Part shown: in pieces, positions 48,604 to 56,588 of the stretch | Numbering within the stretch: position 1 is the first letter of the stretch | Layout: every line of letters starts with the position of its first letter | NCBI GenBank assembly: GCA_963849605.1 | Contig: CAWKHX010000015.1 | Location: 310,001 to 374,000, forward strand | Length of the DNA: 64,000 nt | Origin: DASPHG01 sp963849605 | GTDB lineage: Bacteria > Actinomycetota > Thermoleophilia > Solirubrobacterales > Thermoleophilaceae | Direction: 5' to 3' | Notes under the pieces: generated by a model | The model's input: only the letters and a program-made list of their open reading frames with translations | Databases searched by the model: none | Told to the model about the DNA's origin: nothing | Program-made: the position numbers and the translations under genes

Positions 48604-49673
48604 GGCTGCGCAGTGTACGAATCGAGCACGTTGCGGATGCGCTCACCCGCGCGCCCACCGCCGTAGAGGTCGGGCCGCTCGCCCCCCGGCAAGGGCCGCT
48701 CGAGCGCGCTCAGCGCCGCGTCCGCGTCGAGGTCGACGAGCACGTTCCACCCCGCCTCGACCGTCTCGACCCACTCGGTCGTGTCCCGCAGCGTCACGCA
48801 CGGCGTCCCCAGGAGGTAGGCCTCCTTCTGCACTCCGCCGGAGTCGGTCAGGACCGCGCGCGCGTTGCGCGCGAGCTGCAGGAAGTCGAGATAGCCCAGG
48901 GGCGCGGTGACGGTCGCGGCCGTCTCCACGCGCGCGCGCAGCCCGGCCTCGTCGAGCCGCTTCGCCGTGCGCGGGTGCAGCGGGAACACGACGGAGCCGT
49001 CGAGGCGCTCGAGAAGCGCCACCAGCCGCTCGAGCCGTTCGGGAATGTCGACGTTGCCCGCGCGGTGCGCGGTGACGAGCAGATAGTCGCCCGCCGTCAC
49101 CCCCACGTCGTCGAGGGCGCGCGAGCGCTCGGCCGCGATCGGCTCGAACGTGAGCGACACGTCCGCCATCACGTCGCCGACCAGGTGCTTTTCTCCGACC
49201 GCGGACTCGTTCTCGAGGTTCCGCACCGCGGTCTCCGTCGAGCAGAAGAGCAGGCTGCTCACGTGGTCGGTGAGGACGCGGTTCGTCTCCTCGGGCATCG
49301 CACGGTCGAACGAGCGCATGCCGGCCTCGACGTGTGCGAGCGGCAGCTGGCCCTGTGCCGCGGCGAGCGCGCCCGCCAGCGTGGAGTTCGTGTCGCCGTA
49401 GACGAGCACGAGGTCCGGGCGCGACTCCGCGAGCACGGGCTCGAGCGCCACGAGCATCCGCGCCGTCTGCGTGGCGTTCGTGCCCGAGCCGATGCCGAGC
49501 TCGACGTCCGGCGCCGGCACGCCCAGCTCCTCGAAGAACACCTGCGACATCTCGTCGTCGTAGTGCTGCCCCGTGTGGACCAGCGTCTCTTCGTGCGACT
49601 CGCGCAACCGGCGCGAAACCGCGGCGGCCTTGATGAACTGAGGCCGGTTGCCGATAACGCTTGTTATTCGCAT
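48600..49673 (-). CDS. wecB: UDP-N-acetylglucosamine 2-epimerase WecB
   Basis: Converts UDP-GlcNAc to UDP-ManNAc. Length 357. Seen: VIGNRPQFIKAAAVSRRL, VHTGQHYDDEMS, VYGDTNSTLAGALAA, HVEAGMRSFDRAMPEETNRV, and TDSGGVQKEAYLLGTPCVTLRD. It heads the minus-strand sugar operon wecB-wecC-wlbA-wbpD. Its ATG lies in a CATG (49671-49674) that also contains the ATG of a small ORF on the other strand. Confidence 0.92.
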   Translation of the reverse strand: MRITSVIGNRPQFIKAAAVSRRLRESHEETLVHTGQHYDDEMSQVFFEELGVPAPDVELGIGSGTNATQTARMLVALEPVLAESRPDLVLVYGDTNSTLAGALAAAQGQLPLAHVEAGMRSFDRAMPEETNRVLTDHVSSLLFCSTETAVRNLENESAVGEKHLVGDVMADVSLTFEPIAAERSRALDDVGVTAGDYLLVTAHRAGNVDIPERLERLVALLERLDGSVVFPLHPRTAKRLDEAGLRARVETAATVTAPLGYLDFLQLARNARAVLTDSGGVQKEAYLLGTPCVTLRDTTEWVETVEAGWNVLVDLDADAALSALERPLPGGERPDLYGGGRAGERIRNVLDSYTAQP

Positions 49674-49788
49674 GGGTCCGCTGGGAAAAATCGTCGGTGG
49701 TGCGCTCGGCGCCGTGAGCGCCGCGGGCGGCCTGGCCAAGCACCTCGCCTGGTATCTCAGGCACCAGATGCGCGACTCGTCGCGCTAG
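49672..49788 (+). CDS. Small 38-residue ORF, Gly/Ala-rich
   Basis: Reads MGPLGKIVGGALGAVSAAGG then LAKHLAWYLRHQMRDSSR. A glycine/alanine-rich, weakly hydrophobic helix is followed by a basic aromatic one, like a small membrane-active peptide. Its start sits in the CATG shared with the wecB start on the other strand. Its stop shares CTAG (49785-49788) with the convergent aminotransferase, a habit of true gene pairs in this window. No Shine-Dalgarno was found. No homologue can be named. Confidence 0.42.
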   Translation: MGPLGKIVGGALGAVSAAGGLAKHLAWYLRHQMRDSSR

Positions 49789-50588
49789 GCGCCGGCCGCG
49801 AGAGTCTCCTGGATCCGCGCGCGTAGGCCCTCCGCCGCCTCACGCGTGCGCTTTCCGGGCGCGGCAAGCTCGCTCTCCTCGATCTGCGCGATCGGCTGCA
49901 CCTCGCGTGTGGTGGACGCGAGGAAGGCCTCACTGGCCTGCTCGAGCTCCTCCTTCGTGCAGATCCGCTCCTCCGCCCCGGTCGCCTCGATCACGTAGGC
50001 GCGCGTGATCGACGCCAGGATGTGGTCGTCGAGCGGCGGCGTGGCCAGGACTCCGTCGCCGGTGCACCAGAAGAGCGACGAGGTCGGGGCCTCGAGCACC
50101 CGCCCGTGCGGTGTGACGAGCAGAGCCTCGTCGAACCCGCGCTCCTTTGCGCACCTGGTTGCGAGCATGTTCGCCGCGTACGAGAGCGATTTGACGCCGT
50201 CGAGCAGCCTCGTCGGCGCGAACGTGACGAACGCCACGCGGGCTTGCTCGGGCGTGGCCGGCAGCGGCTCGGTCAGGACCAGGCGGAGGCCGCCGCGCGT
50301 CAACACCACGCGCAGGCAGCCGTCGAAGGAGGAGCCGCCCCGCGCGTCGAGCAGGCGCTCGATGTCCTTCACGAGCTCGTCCCTGGGAGCGCTCCAGCCG
50401 AGGCGGAGATTCGTGGTCGAGCGCTCGAGCCGCGTCAGGTGGTCCTGAAGCGCGAACGGGACGCCGTCGTAGACGCGGATCACCTCGAACACCCCGTCGC
50501 CACGCAGGAAGCCCTCGTCGGTTGCGGGGATCTTCGTCTCCGCGGACGGCGCGATCACGCCGCCCAGCGATGCGAGCTCCTCGACCAT
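49785..50588 (-). CDS. Class IV PLP aminotransferase (BCAT/ADC-lyase-like)
   Basis: Protein of 267 residues, fold type IV. The N-domain reads TDEGFLRGDGVFEVIRVYDG, the PLP lysine lies in DGVKSLSYAANM, and GFDEALLVTPHGRVLEAPTSSLFW precedes the glutamate/threonine site. Members are branched-chain or D-amino acid aminotransferases or 4-amino-4-deoxychorismate lyase. The lack of pabB here leaves the choice open. Start at 50588, 20 bp from the divergent O-methyltransferase gene. Confidence 0.83.
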   Translation of the reverse strand: MVEELASLGGVIAPSAETKIPATDEGFLRGDGVFEVIRVYDGVPFALQDHLTRLERSTTNLRLGWSAPRDELVKDIERLLDARGGSSFDGCLRVVLTRGGLRLVLTEPLPATPEQARVAFVTFAPTRLLDGVKSLSYAANMLATRCAKERGFDEALLVTPHGRVLEAPTSSLFWCTGDGVLATPPLDDHILASITRAYVIEATGAEERICTKEELEQASEAFLASTTREVQPIAQIEESELAAPGKRTREAAEGLRARIQETLAAGA

Positions 50589-50608
50589 GGCATGACAAGC
50601 TACCCGGC

Positions 50609-51247
50609 ATGCCGGAACCGGAGGAGATCGAGGAGTACACCCAGGCGCATTCGACGCCGCCGGAGGAGCTGCTGCAGCAGCTCTATGCAGAGACGCACGA
50701 GAAGCTGAACGCGCCCCAGATGCTCACCGGGGCGGTCGAGGGCCGCTTCCTCGAGATGCTCGTGTGGGTGAGCAACGCCCGCCGGGTGCTCGAGATCGGC
50801 ACCTACAGCGGCTATTCCGCGCTCTCGATGGCGGCCGCGCTGCCCGACGACGGGGTGCTGATCACGTGCGACGTCTGGGAGGAGGCGCACGAGATGGCGA
50901 AGCGCTACGCCGCCGAGTCGCCGCACGGCCACAAGATCGACTTCCGCCTCGGACCGGCGCTCGAGACGATCGAGACACTCGAGGGCCCGTTCGACATCGT
51001 CTTCATCGACGCGGACAAAGAGAACTACGTCAACTACTTCCACGCGGCGCTACCGCTGCTCGCCGACCGCGGCCTGATCGTGTTCGACAACACGCTCTGG
51101 AGCGGCCGCGTGGTGCCGGGCTACGACGACGGCAGCGCGCAGACGAAGGCGTTCCGCGAGCTGAATGACGCGCTGGTCGCCGACCCGCGCGGCGTCGTCG
51201 TCATGCTGCCGATCCGCGACGGCGTGACGCTGTTCCGCAAGGCCTAG
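50609..51247 (+). CDS. SAM-dependent O-methyltransferase (caffeoyl-CoA OMT-like)
   Basis: Protein of 212 residues. The SAM motif is RRVLEIGTYSGYSALSMAAALP, with DIVFIDADKENYVNYFHA (metal-binding Asp) and LIVFDNTLWSGRVV. Bacterial members methylate catechol-like compounds using a divalent metal. The N-terminal helix (PEPEEIEEYTQAHSTPPEEL) is typical. It is followed by a hairpin and the convergent small secreted protein. Confidence 0.88.
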   Translation: MPEPEEIEEYTQAHSTPPEELLQQLYAETHEKLNAPQMLTGAVEGRFLEMLVWVSNARRVLEIGTYSGYSALSMAAALPDDGVLITCDVWEEAHEMAKRYAAESPHGHKIDFRLGPALETIETLEGPFDIVFIDADKENYVNYFHAALPLLADRGLIVFDNTLWSGRVVPGYDDGSAQTKAFRELNDALVADPRGVVVMLPIRDGVTLFRKA

Positions 51248-51267
51248 CTGCGGTAGCTAACGGGGTG

Positions 51268-51281
51268 GGCGGGTGACCGCC
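51268..51281. terminator. Bidirectional hairpin between convergent genes
   Basis: GGCGG/CCGCC stem (5 bp) with a GTGA tetraloop lies between the stops at 51247 and 51283. An outer GTAGC/GCTAC pair (51254-51258, 51282-51286) extends it. It has no T-tract. Confidence 0.4.
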
Positions 51282-51282
51282 G

Positions 51283-51516
51283 CTACTGGTTGTTACTGCA
51301 TTCGGGATTGACGGCCGGCGACGGGACGCTCTCGGACGCGGCCTTCTGCGTGCCCTTGTTGTTGGGGAGGCATCTGAAGGTGCCCTGCCCACTTCCCTGG
51401 CCGTTGGGTGCCGAGACGGAAGGTGTCCCGACCGGGGTGATGCACGCCAGCGCTGACGTGCTCGCCACGGCAACGATTACGAGCGCCAAGCCGACGAGAG
51501 CGATGATCCTCGTCAT
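51283..51516 (-). CDS. Small secreted protein of unknown function
   Basis: Protein of 77 residues with a good signal peptide (ALVGLALVIVAVASTSALA) followed by a mature part of about 53 residues rich in Ser, Pro, Gly and Asn with three cysteines (ACITPVG, FRCLPNN, PECSNN). AGGAG is found just before the ATG, one of few strong Shine-Dalgarno sites in the window. No known domain. It may be a small extracellular peptide. Confidence 0.65.
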   Translation of the reverse strand: MTRIIALVGLALVIVAVASTSALACITPVGTPSVSAPNGQGSGQGTFRCLPNNKGTQKAASESVPSPAVNPECSNNQ

Positions 51517-51591
51517 GTCTTCTCCTCTGTGTGCGAGTCCAGCCCCTCGGGCCCTACCCCGCAGGCTGGGCGCGAAGCAAGCGAACGAAAG

Positions 51592-51664
51592 TGCCCCGTC
51601 TAGGACTCGAACCTAGAACCTTGGGATTAAGAGTCCCCTGCTCTACCAATTGAGCTAACGGGGC
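51592..51664 (-). tRNA. tRNA-Lys (anticodon CUU)
   Basis: Minus-strand cloverleaf: acceptor GCCCCGT/ACGGGGC plus A, D arm AGCTCAATTGGTAGAGC, anticodon loop ACTCTTAAT with anticodon CTT, variable loop, and T arm with GGTTCGAGTCC. CCA is not encoded. Confidence 0.95.
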
Positions 51665-51691
51665 GGGCGGCGAGCGATTCTAGAAGCTCGC

Positions 51692-52051
51692 TTAGCTCGC
51701 GCCTTCCGACGCGAGCGTCGACAGCGCGTCGTCGCGGCTGTCGTGAATCGAGAACACTCGGTCGAGCCCGGTGATCTCGAAGATCTTGCAGATGTTCGGG
51801 TCGGTGCACACGAGCGTCAGCGACCCGCCGGCCGGCCGCAGGCGCTTGACGCCACCGACGAGCACGCCGAGCGTGGTCGAGTCGATGAAGGTTGCCTTCG
51901 ACAGGTCCACGACGACGTGCTTCTTGCCGTCCTCGATCACCTGGACCATGCGCTCCTTGAACTCGGGCGCCGTGTAGAGGTCGACCTCGCCGCCGAGCTC
52001 GATGACATGGGTCTCGTCGTCGATGGCCGTGTCTGAGATCTGGAAGTTCAA
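51692..52051 (-). CDS. STAS-domain anti-sigma factor antagonist
   Basis: Protein of 119 residues like SpoIIAA/RsbV. The STAS core reads VIELGGEVDLYTAPEFKERM and VVVDLSKATFIDSTTLGVLVG, with the Ser or Thr after the Asp being the phosphorylation site of the cognate kinase. It would release a sigma factor by binding its anti-sigma. TTG at 52051 has GAGAGGG about 8 nt upstream. It is co-directional with the TPR-like, tatC and tatA genes upstream. Confidence 0.88.
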   Translation of the reverse strand: MNFQISDTAIDDETHVIELGGEVDLYTAPEFKERMVQVIEDGKKHVVVDLSKATFIDSTTLGVLVGGVKRLRPAGGSLTLVCTDPNICKIFEITGLDRVFSIHDSRDDALSTLASEGAS

Positions 52052-52066
52052 GCCTCGTCCCTCTCG

Positions 52067-52732
52067 CTATTCGCTCGGTTGTGGTGTCGTCGAAGCCGGT
52101 GGCGCGGCCTGCGTCGCCTGCTCGACAAGCTGCTTGACGGTACTACGTTGCTTCTTCGGAGCGAGCTCTATCGCCTTCTGCCCGGCCAGGTCCGCCTTCC
52201 GGTCCTGGCCCGCCGCGGCGGCGTACGTGGCGAGCTGGAGGTAGGCCTGCGCACTGGGCTGCGCGCTGGTAACGATCTCGGCCGCCTCGGCCCCCTCGGC
52301 CGGCTTGTTCAGGGCCGTCGGCGCGTACACGTTGAGCATCAGCCCCGCAAGCGCCGGGTCGGGTTTCTTCGGGTCGAGGTCGAGGTAAAGCTGCCACGCG
52401 TTGTCGGACTCGGCAAGCCGCTCCTTGCCCTCGTCGGTGAAGGCTCCGGTCGCGTCCGACTCCTGGGTGGCGAGCTGGTACCAGTCGCGCGCGAGCTCCT
52501 TCATCGCGGCGGCGTCCTTCGGGTCGGTCTCGACCTTGTCCTCGTTCTCCTTGATCCGGTCCTCGACGATGCTGTTGCCGGAGCTCGACTGGCCCTGGAT
52601 CGCGTCGATCAGCCCGCCGGACACGTCGCCGCCGATACCGAAGAAGACGAGCCCGCCGCCCATCAGCACCGCGAGCATCAGATAGGTCCCCTGGACGACG
52701 CGCCGGCGCCGCCCCTTCAGGTCAAAGAGCAC
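52067..52732 (-). CDS. Membrane-anchored TPR-like protein
   Basis: Protein of 221 residues. A basic start (MLFDLKGRRRRVVQ), one membrane helix (LMLAVLMGGGLVFFGIGG), a Gln/Ser linker, then alpha-helical repeats with a TPR feel (KELARDWYQLATQ, NAWQLYLDLDPKKPDPAL, AQAYLQLATYAAAAGQ). It likely scaffolds other proteins. A TAGGCT box lies 6 nt before the GTG. Downstream is the STAS gene, upstream tatC. Confidence 0.75.
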   Translation of the reverse strand: MLFDLKGRRRRVVQGTYLMLAVLMGGGLVFFGIGGDVSGGLIDAIQGQSSSGNSIVEDRIKENEDKVETDPKDAAAMKELARDWYQLATQESDATGAFTDEGKERLAESDNAWQLYLDLDPKKPDPALAGLMLNVYAPTALNKPAEGAEAAEIVTSAQPSAQAYLQLATYAAAAGQDRKADLAGQKAIELAPKKQRSTVKQLVEQATQAAPPASTTPQPSE

Positions 52733-52738
52733 GCGCGC

Positions 52739-52744
52739 AGCCTA
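52739..52744 (-). promoter_or_regulatory. Putative -10 box (TAGGCT) for TPR-like gene
   Basis: On the minus strand TAGGCT is followed by 6 nt and the GTG at 52732, between the tatC stop and the start. There is no Shine-Dalgarno. Confidence 0.35.
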
Positions 52745-52745
52745 G

Positions 52746-53522
52746 CTATTCGAGTTCAGCCCCCACGCCCTCCGGGGGGCGGCCGATGGCGCTCGCCAGC
52801 AGGATCGAGAGCTCGTAGAGCACCACCAGGGGAATCATCTCGAGGAGCATCGTCAGCGGATCGATCGTCGGCAGCAGCGCCGCCAGGATCGCGCAGCCGA
52901 GAATCGCGAAGCGGCGGTTGCGCCGCAGCGCCTCGGGCGTCGTTATGCCGAGCCGGGTGAGCGCCAGGATCACCACCGGCACCTGGAACAGCAGGCCCAT
53001 GGCGATCGTGGTGAGGGCGATGAAGCTGTAGTAGTCGCGCGCTCTGACCGCCGTCGTGAACTCGTCGTCGTTGAAGCCGAGCAGGAACTCCGTCGCCGGC
53101 TCGAGCACGACGAAGTAGCAGAACAGCACCCCGCAGATGAAGAGCACCGGGACCATCAGGAGCAGCGGGAACGCGACCTTGCGCTCGGTCGGGCTGAACG
53201 CCGGCAGGACGAACGCGTAGATCTGGTACAGGATGAACGGCAGGGCCAGGAGCAGTCCGGCGTAGGCGGACACCATCAGCGTCGTCGTGAACTGCTCGGT
53301 CACGCCGAAGCTGATCGGCTTCGCCCCCGCGCCCAGCAGCTCCTGGTCGAGGTCCTGGAGCGGCTCGTTGACGACCTCGAGGATGAAGTGGTTCTGCCAC
53401 CCGCAGATCGCCCACGCGATCGCGAACACGATGATCGAGAGGATGAGCCGCGTGCGAAGCTCGCTCAGGTGATCGACGAGCGTGAGCCTGTCCTCGTAGC
53501 CGACCGGCCGCACGCGCGCCAT
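52746..53522 (-). CDS. tatC: Sec-independent translocase subunit TatC
   Basis: Six-helix membrane protein of 258 residues that binds twin-arginine signal peptides. The N-terminus (TLVDHLSELRTRLI) and the loops FTTTLMVSAYAGLLLALPFILYQIYAFVLPA (position about 85-115) and FLLGFNDDEFTT are typical. It sits 15 bp from tatA, an operon as usual. tatB is not seen; a single TatA with TatC is common in Actinobacteria and others. Confidence 0.93.
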   Translation of the reverse strand: MARVRPVGYEDRLTLVDHLSELRTRLILSIIVFAIAWAICGWQNHFILEVVNEPLQDLDQELLGAGAKPISFGVTEQFTTTLMVSAYAGLLLALPFILYQIYAFVLPAFSPTERKVAFPLLLMVPVLFICGVLFCYFVVLEPATEFLLGFNDDEFTTAVRARDYYSFIALTTIAMGLLFQVPVVILALTRLGITTPEALRRNRRFAILGCAILAALLPTIDPLTMLLEMIPLVVLYELSILLASAIGRPPEGVGAELE

Positions 53523-53536
53523 GGGACCGCGGCCCG

Positions 53537-53797
53537 CTAGTCGGAGCTCTGGCGCTCGGCGTGCGTCGCCGTGGGCTCGGCGTGCGTGGCCGTGGGCTCG
53601 GCCGGCGGCGCTGCCTCGGTCTGGGCGAGCCGCCGCGGCTCTTCGTCGTCGTCCGAGTCCTTGCCGGTCACCGAGTCCTTGAACTCGCGCATCCCGCGCC
53701 CGAGCGAACGGCCGAGGTCGGGCAGCCGCTTCGGGCCGAAGATCAGCAGCACGATCACGAGCAGGATGACGATCTCGAGCGGGCCTGGAGTGGGCAT
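53537..53797 (-). CDS. tatA: Sec-independent translocase subunit TatA
   Basis: Protein of 86 residues: N-terminal helix (LEIVILLVIVLLIFGPKRLPDLGRSLG), amphipathic helix (GRGMREFKDSVTG), and a charged tail with a repeated TATHAE motif near the end (PTATHAEPTATHAERQ). It forms the translocation pore. The tail has a direct duplication of PTATHAE. ATG at 53797 is 7 nt after a TAACCT box. Confidence 0.93.
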   Translation of the reverse strand: MPTPGPLEIVILLVIVLLIFGPKRLPDLGRSLGRGMREFKDSVTGKDSDDDEEPRRLAQTEAAPPAEPTATHAEPTATHAERQSSD

Positions 53798-53804
53798 GAC
53801 CGGA

Positions 53805-53810
53805 AGGTTA
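53805..53810 (-). promoter_or_regulatory. Putative -10 box (TAACCT) for leaderless tatAC mRNA
   Basis: On the minus strand TAACCT is followed by exactly 7 nt and then the ATG at 53797. There is no Shine-Dalgarno. It shows the same geometry as the boxes before cobA-hemD and the siroheme dehydrogenase. Confidence 0.42.
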
Positions 53811-53821
53811 GGGCTTCCGGG

Positions 53822-54391
53822 TCAGGACTTGTTGAAGTTCAGGTAGAAGCGGCTGGGAGTCGGCTCCGCCTGGCCCTGGTACTTCGAGCCCGCCTCGCCG
53901 CTGCCGTACGGCCGCTCGACGGGGCCGTCCATCCGCATGAACGAGATCTGGCCGATCGGCATGCCGTGGTAGATCGTGATCGGCAGGTTCGCCACGTTCG
54001 ACAGCTCGAGCGTGAGGTTCCCGGAGAAGCCGCTGTCGACGAACCCGGCCGTCGAATGGATTAGTAGCCCCAGCCGCCCCAGCGAGCTCTTGCCCTCCAG
54101 GCGGGCCACGAGGTCGTTCGGGAGGGTCACTCGCTCGAGCGTCTGGCCGAGCACGAACTCCCCCGGATGCAGGATGAAGGGCTCCTCGTCCGACACCTCC
54201 ACGAGCTCCGTCAGGTCGTCCATCGGCTGGCGGACGTCGATGTACGGGTAACGGGCGTTGTGGAACACCCGGAACTTCCTGTCGACCCGCACGTCGACGC
54301 TCGAGGGCTGCACGTTCGAGGCCTCGAACGGATCGATCACGATCCGCCCGGACTCGATCTCCTCGCGGATCGTCCTGTCGCTGAGAACCAC
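53822..54391 (-). CDS. dcd: dCTP deaminase
   Basis: Protein of 189 residues making dUTP from dCTP (mono- or bifunctional with dUTPase). Seen: VLSDRTIREEIESGR, LEGKSSLGRLGLLIHSTAGFVDSGF with the catalytic Ser and Glu, and the C-terminal substrate loop (GSGEAGSKYQGQ). The start is GTG at 54391, with TACGCT 9 nt upstream. It lies divergent from the zinc-ribbon gene, sharing a 106-bp gap. Confidence 0.93.
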   Translation of the reverse strand: MVLSDRTIREEIESGRIVIDPFEASNVQPSSVDVRVDRKFRVFHNARYPYIDVRQPMDDLTELVEVSDEEPFILHPGEFVLGQTLERVTLPNDLVARLEGKSSLGRLGLLIHSTAGFVDSGFSGNLTLELSNVANLPITIYHGMPIGQISFMRMDGPVERPYGSGEAGSKYQGQAEPTPSRFYLNFNKS

Positions 54392-54400
54392 GGGCGGCGG

Positions 54401-54406
54401 AGCGTA
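54401..54406 (-). promoter_or_regulatory. Putative -10 box (TACGCT) for dcd
   Basis: On the minus strand TACGCT is followed by 9 nt and the GTG at 54391. There is no Shine-Dalgarno. Confidence 0.3.
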
Positions 54407-54497
54407 GCTCAGGCGCGGACCGAATAACCGGCCGAAATGCGGAATCGATCCTCAAGTTCCTCGTGTCTGTGCCGAAAAGGCCCCAAGGAGAACGACC

Positions 54498-54923
54498 ATG
54501 CCACAAGGGACCCCCACACCCGAAGGCCATTACGTCAAGCGCGTGACGCTTCCGAGCGGCAGGACGATCGACGTCGTCTACTTCGAGTCCGCCCGCGTCG
54601 AGGCCACCCAGCCGGCGACCGCGCAGCCGACGACGGAACTCCACATCTGCCCGGAGTGCGCCTCCGAGCTGGTCTACCCCATCCACTGGGATGAGGCAGG
54701 GTCGGAGAACTGGCGTGTGTCCCTCCGCTGCCCGAACTGCGAGTGGAGCGCCACCGGCGTCTTCCCACAGGACGTCGTCGACCAGTTCGACGAGCGGCTG
54801 GACGAGGGCACCGAGCACGTCGTCTCCGATCTCAAGCAGCTCATGCACGCCAACATGAGCGAGGAGATAGAGCTCTTCGTGGCCGCACTCGAAGCTGAAG
54901 CTCTTCTCCCCGAAGACTTCTAG
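54498..54923 (+). CDS. Zinc-ribbon protein of unknown function
   Basis: Protein of 141 residues. Two Cys pairs (HICPECASELVYP and LRCPNCEWSATG) form a zinc ribbon in the middle, followed by an acidic helix (QFDERLDEGTEHVVSDLKQLMH). No signal peptide. It has a strong AAGGAG before the ATG. The stop shares CTAG (54920-54923) with the convergent polyprenyl synthase gene. It may contact nucleic acid or a partner protein. Confidence 0.7.
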   Translation: MPQGTPTPEGHYVKRVTLPSGRTIDVVYFESARVEATQPATAQPTTELHICPECASELVYPIHWDEAGSENWRVSLRCPNCEWSATGVFPQDVVDQFDERLDEGTEHVVSDLKQLMHANMSEEIELFVAALEAEALLPEDF

Positions 54924-55912
54924 GCGTAGCGCTCCACCACGCCGTCGGCCACCCGGTCGAGCGCCCTCTGCTGTCGCTTCGTGAGGGGCAGCTCGTACAG
55001 CGCTGCCTTGGCCTCGGCGACGAAGTGGAGCGCCTGCTCGCGCGCATCACCGAGCGCGCCGCTCACCGCGATCCGGTCGCAGAAGGCATCCGCCTGCTCG
55101 GCGCTCGTCACGCACTCGCGCAGGTCGAGCCTGCGCAGGTCGTCGTCGCGCTCGCGGGCGATGATCAGCGGCAGCGTGACCGTGCCGTCGAGTAGATCGG
55201 CGCCGCGCGGCTTGCCTGTCCGCTCGGTGGGGCCGGACACGTCGAGGACGTCGTCGAAGATCTGAAACGCCAGCCCGATCCAGGTGCCGAACCTGCCCAG
55301 CGCGTCGGCACACTCGGGGCCCGGCGCCCCCAGCAGCGCGCCGAGCCGGCACGCCGCTTCGAACAGGCGGGCCGTCTTGAGCTCGCACCGCTCGAGGTAG
55401 CGCTCGCGGGAGACGTGTTCCGCCCAGGCGTCGGCCCGCTGCATCAGCTCGCCGCGCGCCAGCGACGACGAGGCGCGGGAGAGCGCCGCCACGGCGTCCG
55501 GGCCGGCGTCGTTCGCGATCTCCGCGAAGGCCCGCGAGAACAGCAGGTCGCCCGTCGCGGTGGCGGCGGGCCGGCCGCCGTCGGCGAAGACGGTCGGGCG
55601 CCCGCGCCGCAGCGGCGCCCGGTCGAGCACGTCGTCGTGCACCAGCGTCGCCATGTGCAGGAGCTCGACCGCCGCGGCGGCGCTCACGAGCACGTCGTCG
55701 TCGCGCTCGCCGGCGCAGATGAACACGAGCATCGGCCGCAGCCGCTTGCCGCCCGCGAGCAACGTGCCCGCCGCATGCCGCGCGAGCTCGTCGCCGTGGC
55801 TCTCCGCGACCTCCTGGAGGCGCGCCTCCGTGCGCATCAGGTTGCGCGACAGCTCGGGGCCGCCCGCCTCCAGCACGCTCGCCAGGACGGCCGACGTGTT
55901 GCCGGTCGTCAT
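54920..55912 (-). CDS. Polyprenyl diphosphate synthase (quinone side chain)
   Basis: Protein of 330 residues that extends isoprenoid diphosphates. First Asp-rich motif ATLVHDDVLDRAPLRRG and second FQIFDDVLDVSG are clear, with GGKRLRPML in the N-terminal part. Product length is set by residues not decodable here; the neighbour menG suggests a menaquinone tail. Start overlaps the menG stop (ATGA). Confidence 0.9.
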   Translation of the reverse strand: MTTGNTSAVLASVLEAGGPELSRNLMRTEARLQEVAESHGDELARHAAGTLLAGGKRLRPMLVFICAGERDDDVLVSAAAAVELLHMATLVHDDVLDRAPLRRGRPTVFADGGRPAATATGDLLFSRAFAEIANDAGPDAVAALSRASSSLARGELMQRADAWAEHVSRERYLERCELKTARLFEAACRLGALLGAPGPECADALGRFGTWIGLAFQIFDDVLDVSGPTERTGKPRGADLLDGTVTLPLIIARERDDDLRRLDLRECVTSAEQADAFCDRIAVSGALGDAREQALHFVAEAKAALYELPLTKRQQRALDRVADGVVERYA

Positions 55913-56556
55913 CCCGAGACCGTACCCGCGTGGATCGCGATGATGCCGCCCGCGGTGAGGACCCAGCGGATGTCCTCAAGCCCCGCCGCGGCCAGCTCTC
56001 CCGCTAGCGCCTGCGGGCCCGGGAAGCGCTTGACCGAGCTCGGCAGGTACGAGTAGGCCTCTTCGTCGCCCGCCATCCGCCCGAGCGCCGGCACGACGCG
56101 GTCGAACCAGAGCGAGAAGAACGTCGAGAGCGGCGGCTTCTGCGGCGTGGTGATCTCGAGCACCACGACCCGGCCGCCGGGGCGGACCACCCGGGCCATC
56201 TCGCGGAGCCCGCTGCCCAGATCCGAGAAGTTGCGCGCGCCGAAGCCGACCGTCGCCGCGTCGAATGAGTCGTCCTCGTAGGGCAGCGCCAGCGCGTCCG
56301 CCCACTCGAACCGCGCGGACGGCTCCTTCCGGCGGGCCCGCTCGAGCATCTCCTCCGAGAAGTCGCACCCAACGACGTCCGCGCCGGCGGTCCGCAGCGC
56401 GACCGCGAGGTCACCCGTACCCGTGGCAACGTCGAGCGCGCGCGACCCGGGGCCGACCCGCGCCAACTCGACCGCGCGCTCGCGCCAGCGCTGGTGCATG
56501 CCGGCGGTCATGACCGCGTTCATCAGGTCGTAGACGCCGGCGATCCGGTCGAACAT
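55909..56556 (-). CDS. menG: Demethylmenaquinone methyltransferase (MenG/UbiE-like)
   Basis: Methylates demethylmenaquinone with SAM, the last step of menaquinone synthesis. Seen: RVGPGSRALDVATGTGDLAV, DFSEEMLERARRK, and VVLEITTPQKPPLSTFFSLWF. From ATG 56556 it is 215 residues and starts at MFDRIAGVYDLMN. The frame upstream (SGTLPDAQVRA) resembles family sequence but has no ATG, GTG or TTG after the qcrC stop. It lies between the polyprenyl synthase and qcr genes. Confidence 0.88.
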   Translation of the reverse strand: MFDRIAGVYDLMNAVMTAGMHQRWRERAVELARVGPGSRALDVATGTGDLAVALRTAGADVVGCDFSEEMLERARRKEPSARFEWADALALPYEDDSFDAATVGFGARNFSDLGSGLREMARVVRPGGRVVVLEITTPQKPPLSTFFSLWFDRVVPALGRMAGDEEAYSYLPSSVKRFPGPQALAGELAAAGLEDIRWVLTAGGIIAIHAGTVSG

Positions 56557-56588
56557 CGCCCGGACCTGCGCGTCTGGGAGCGTGCCGC

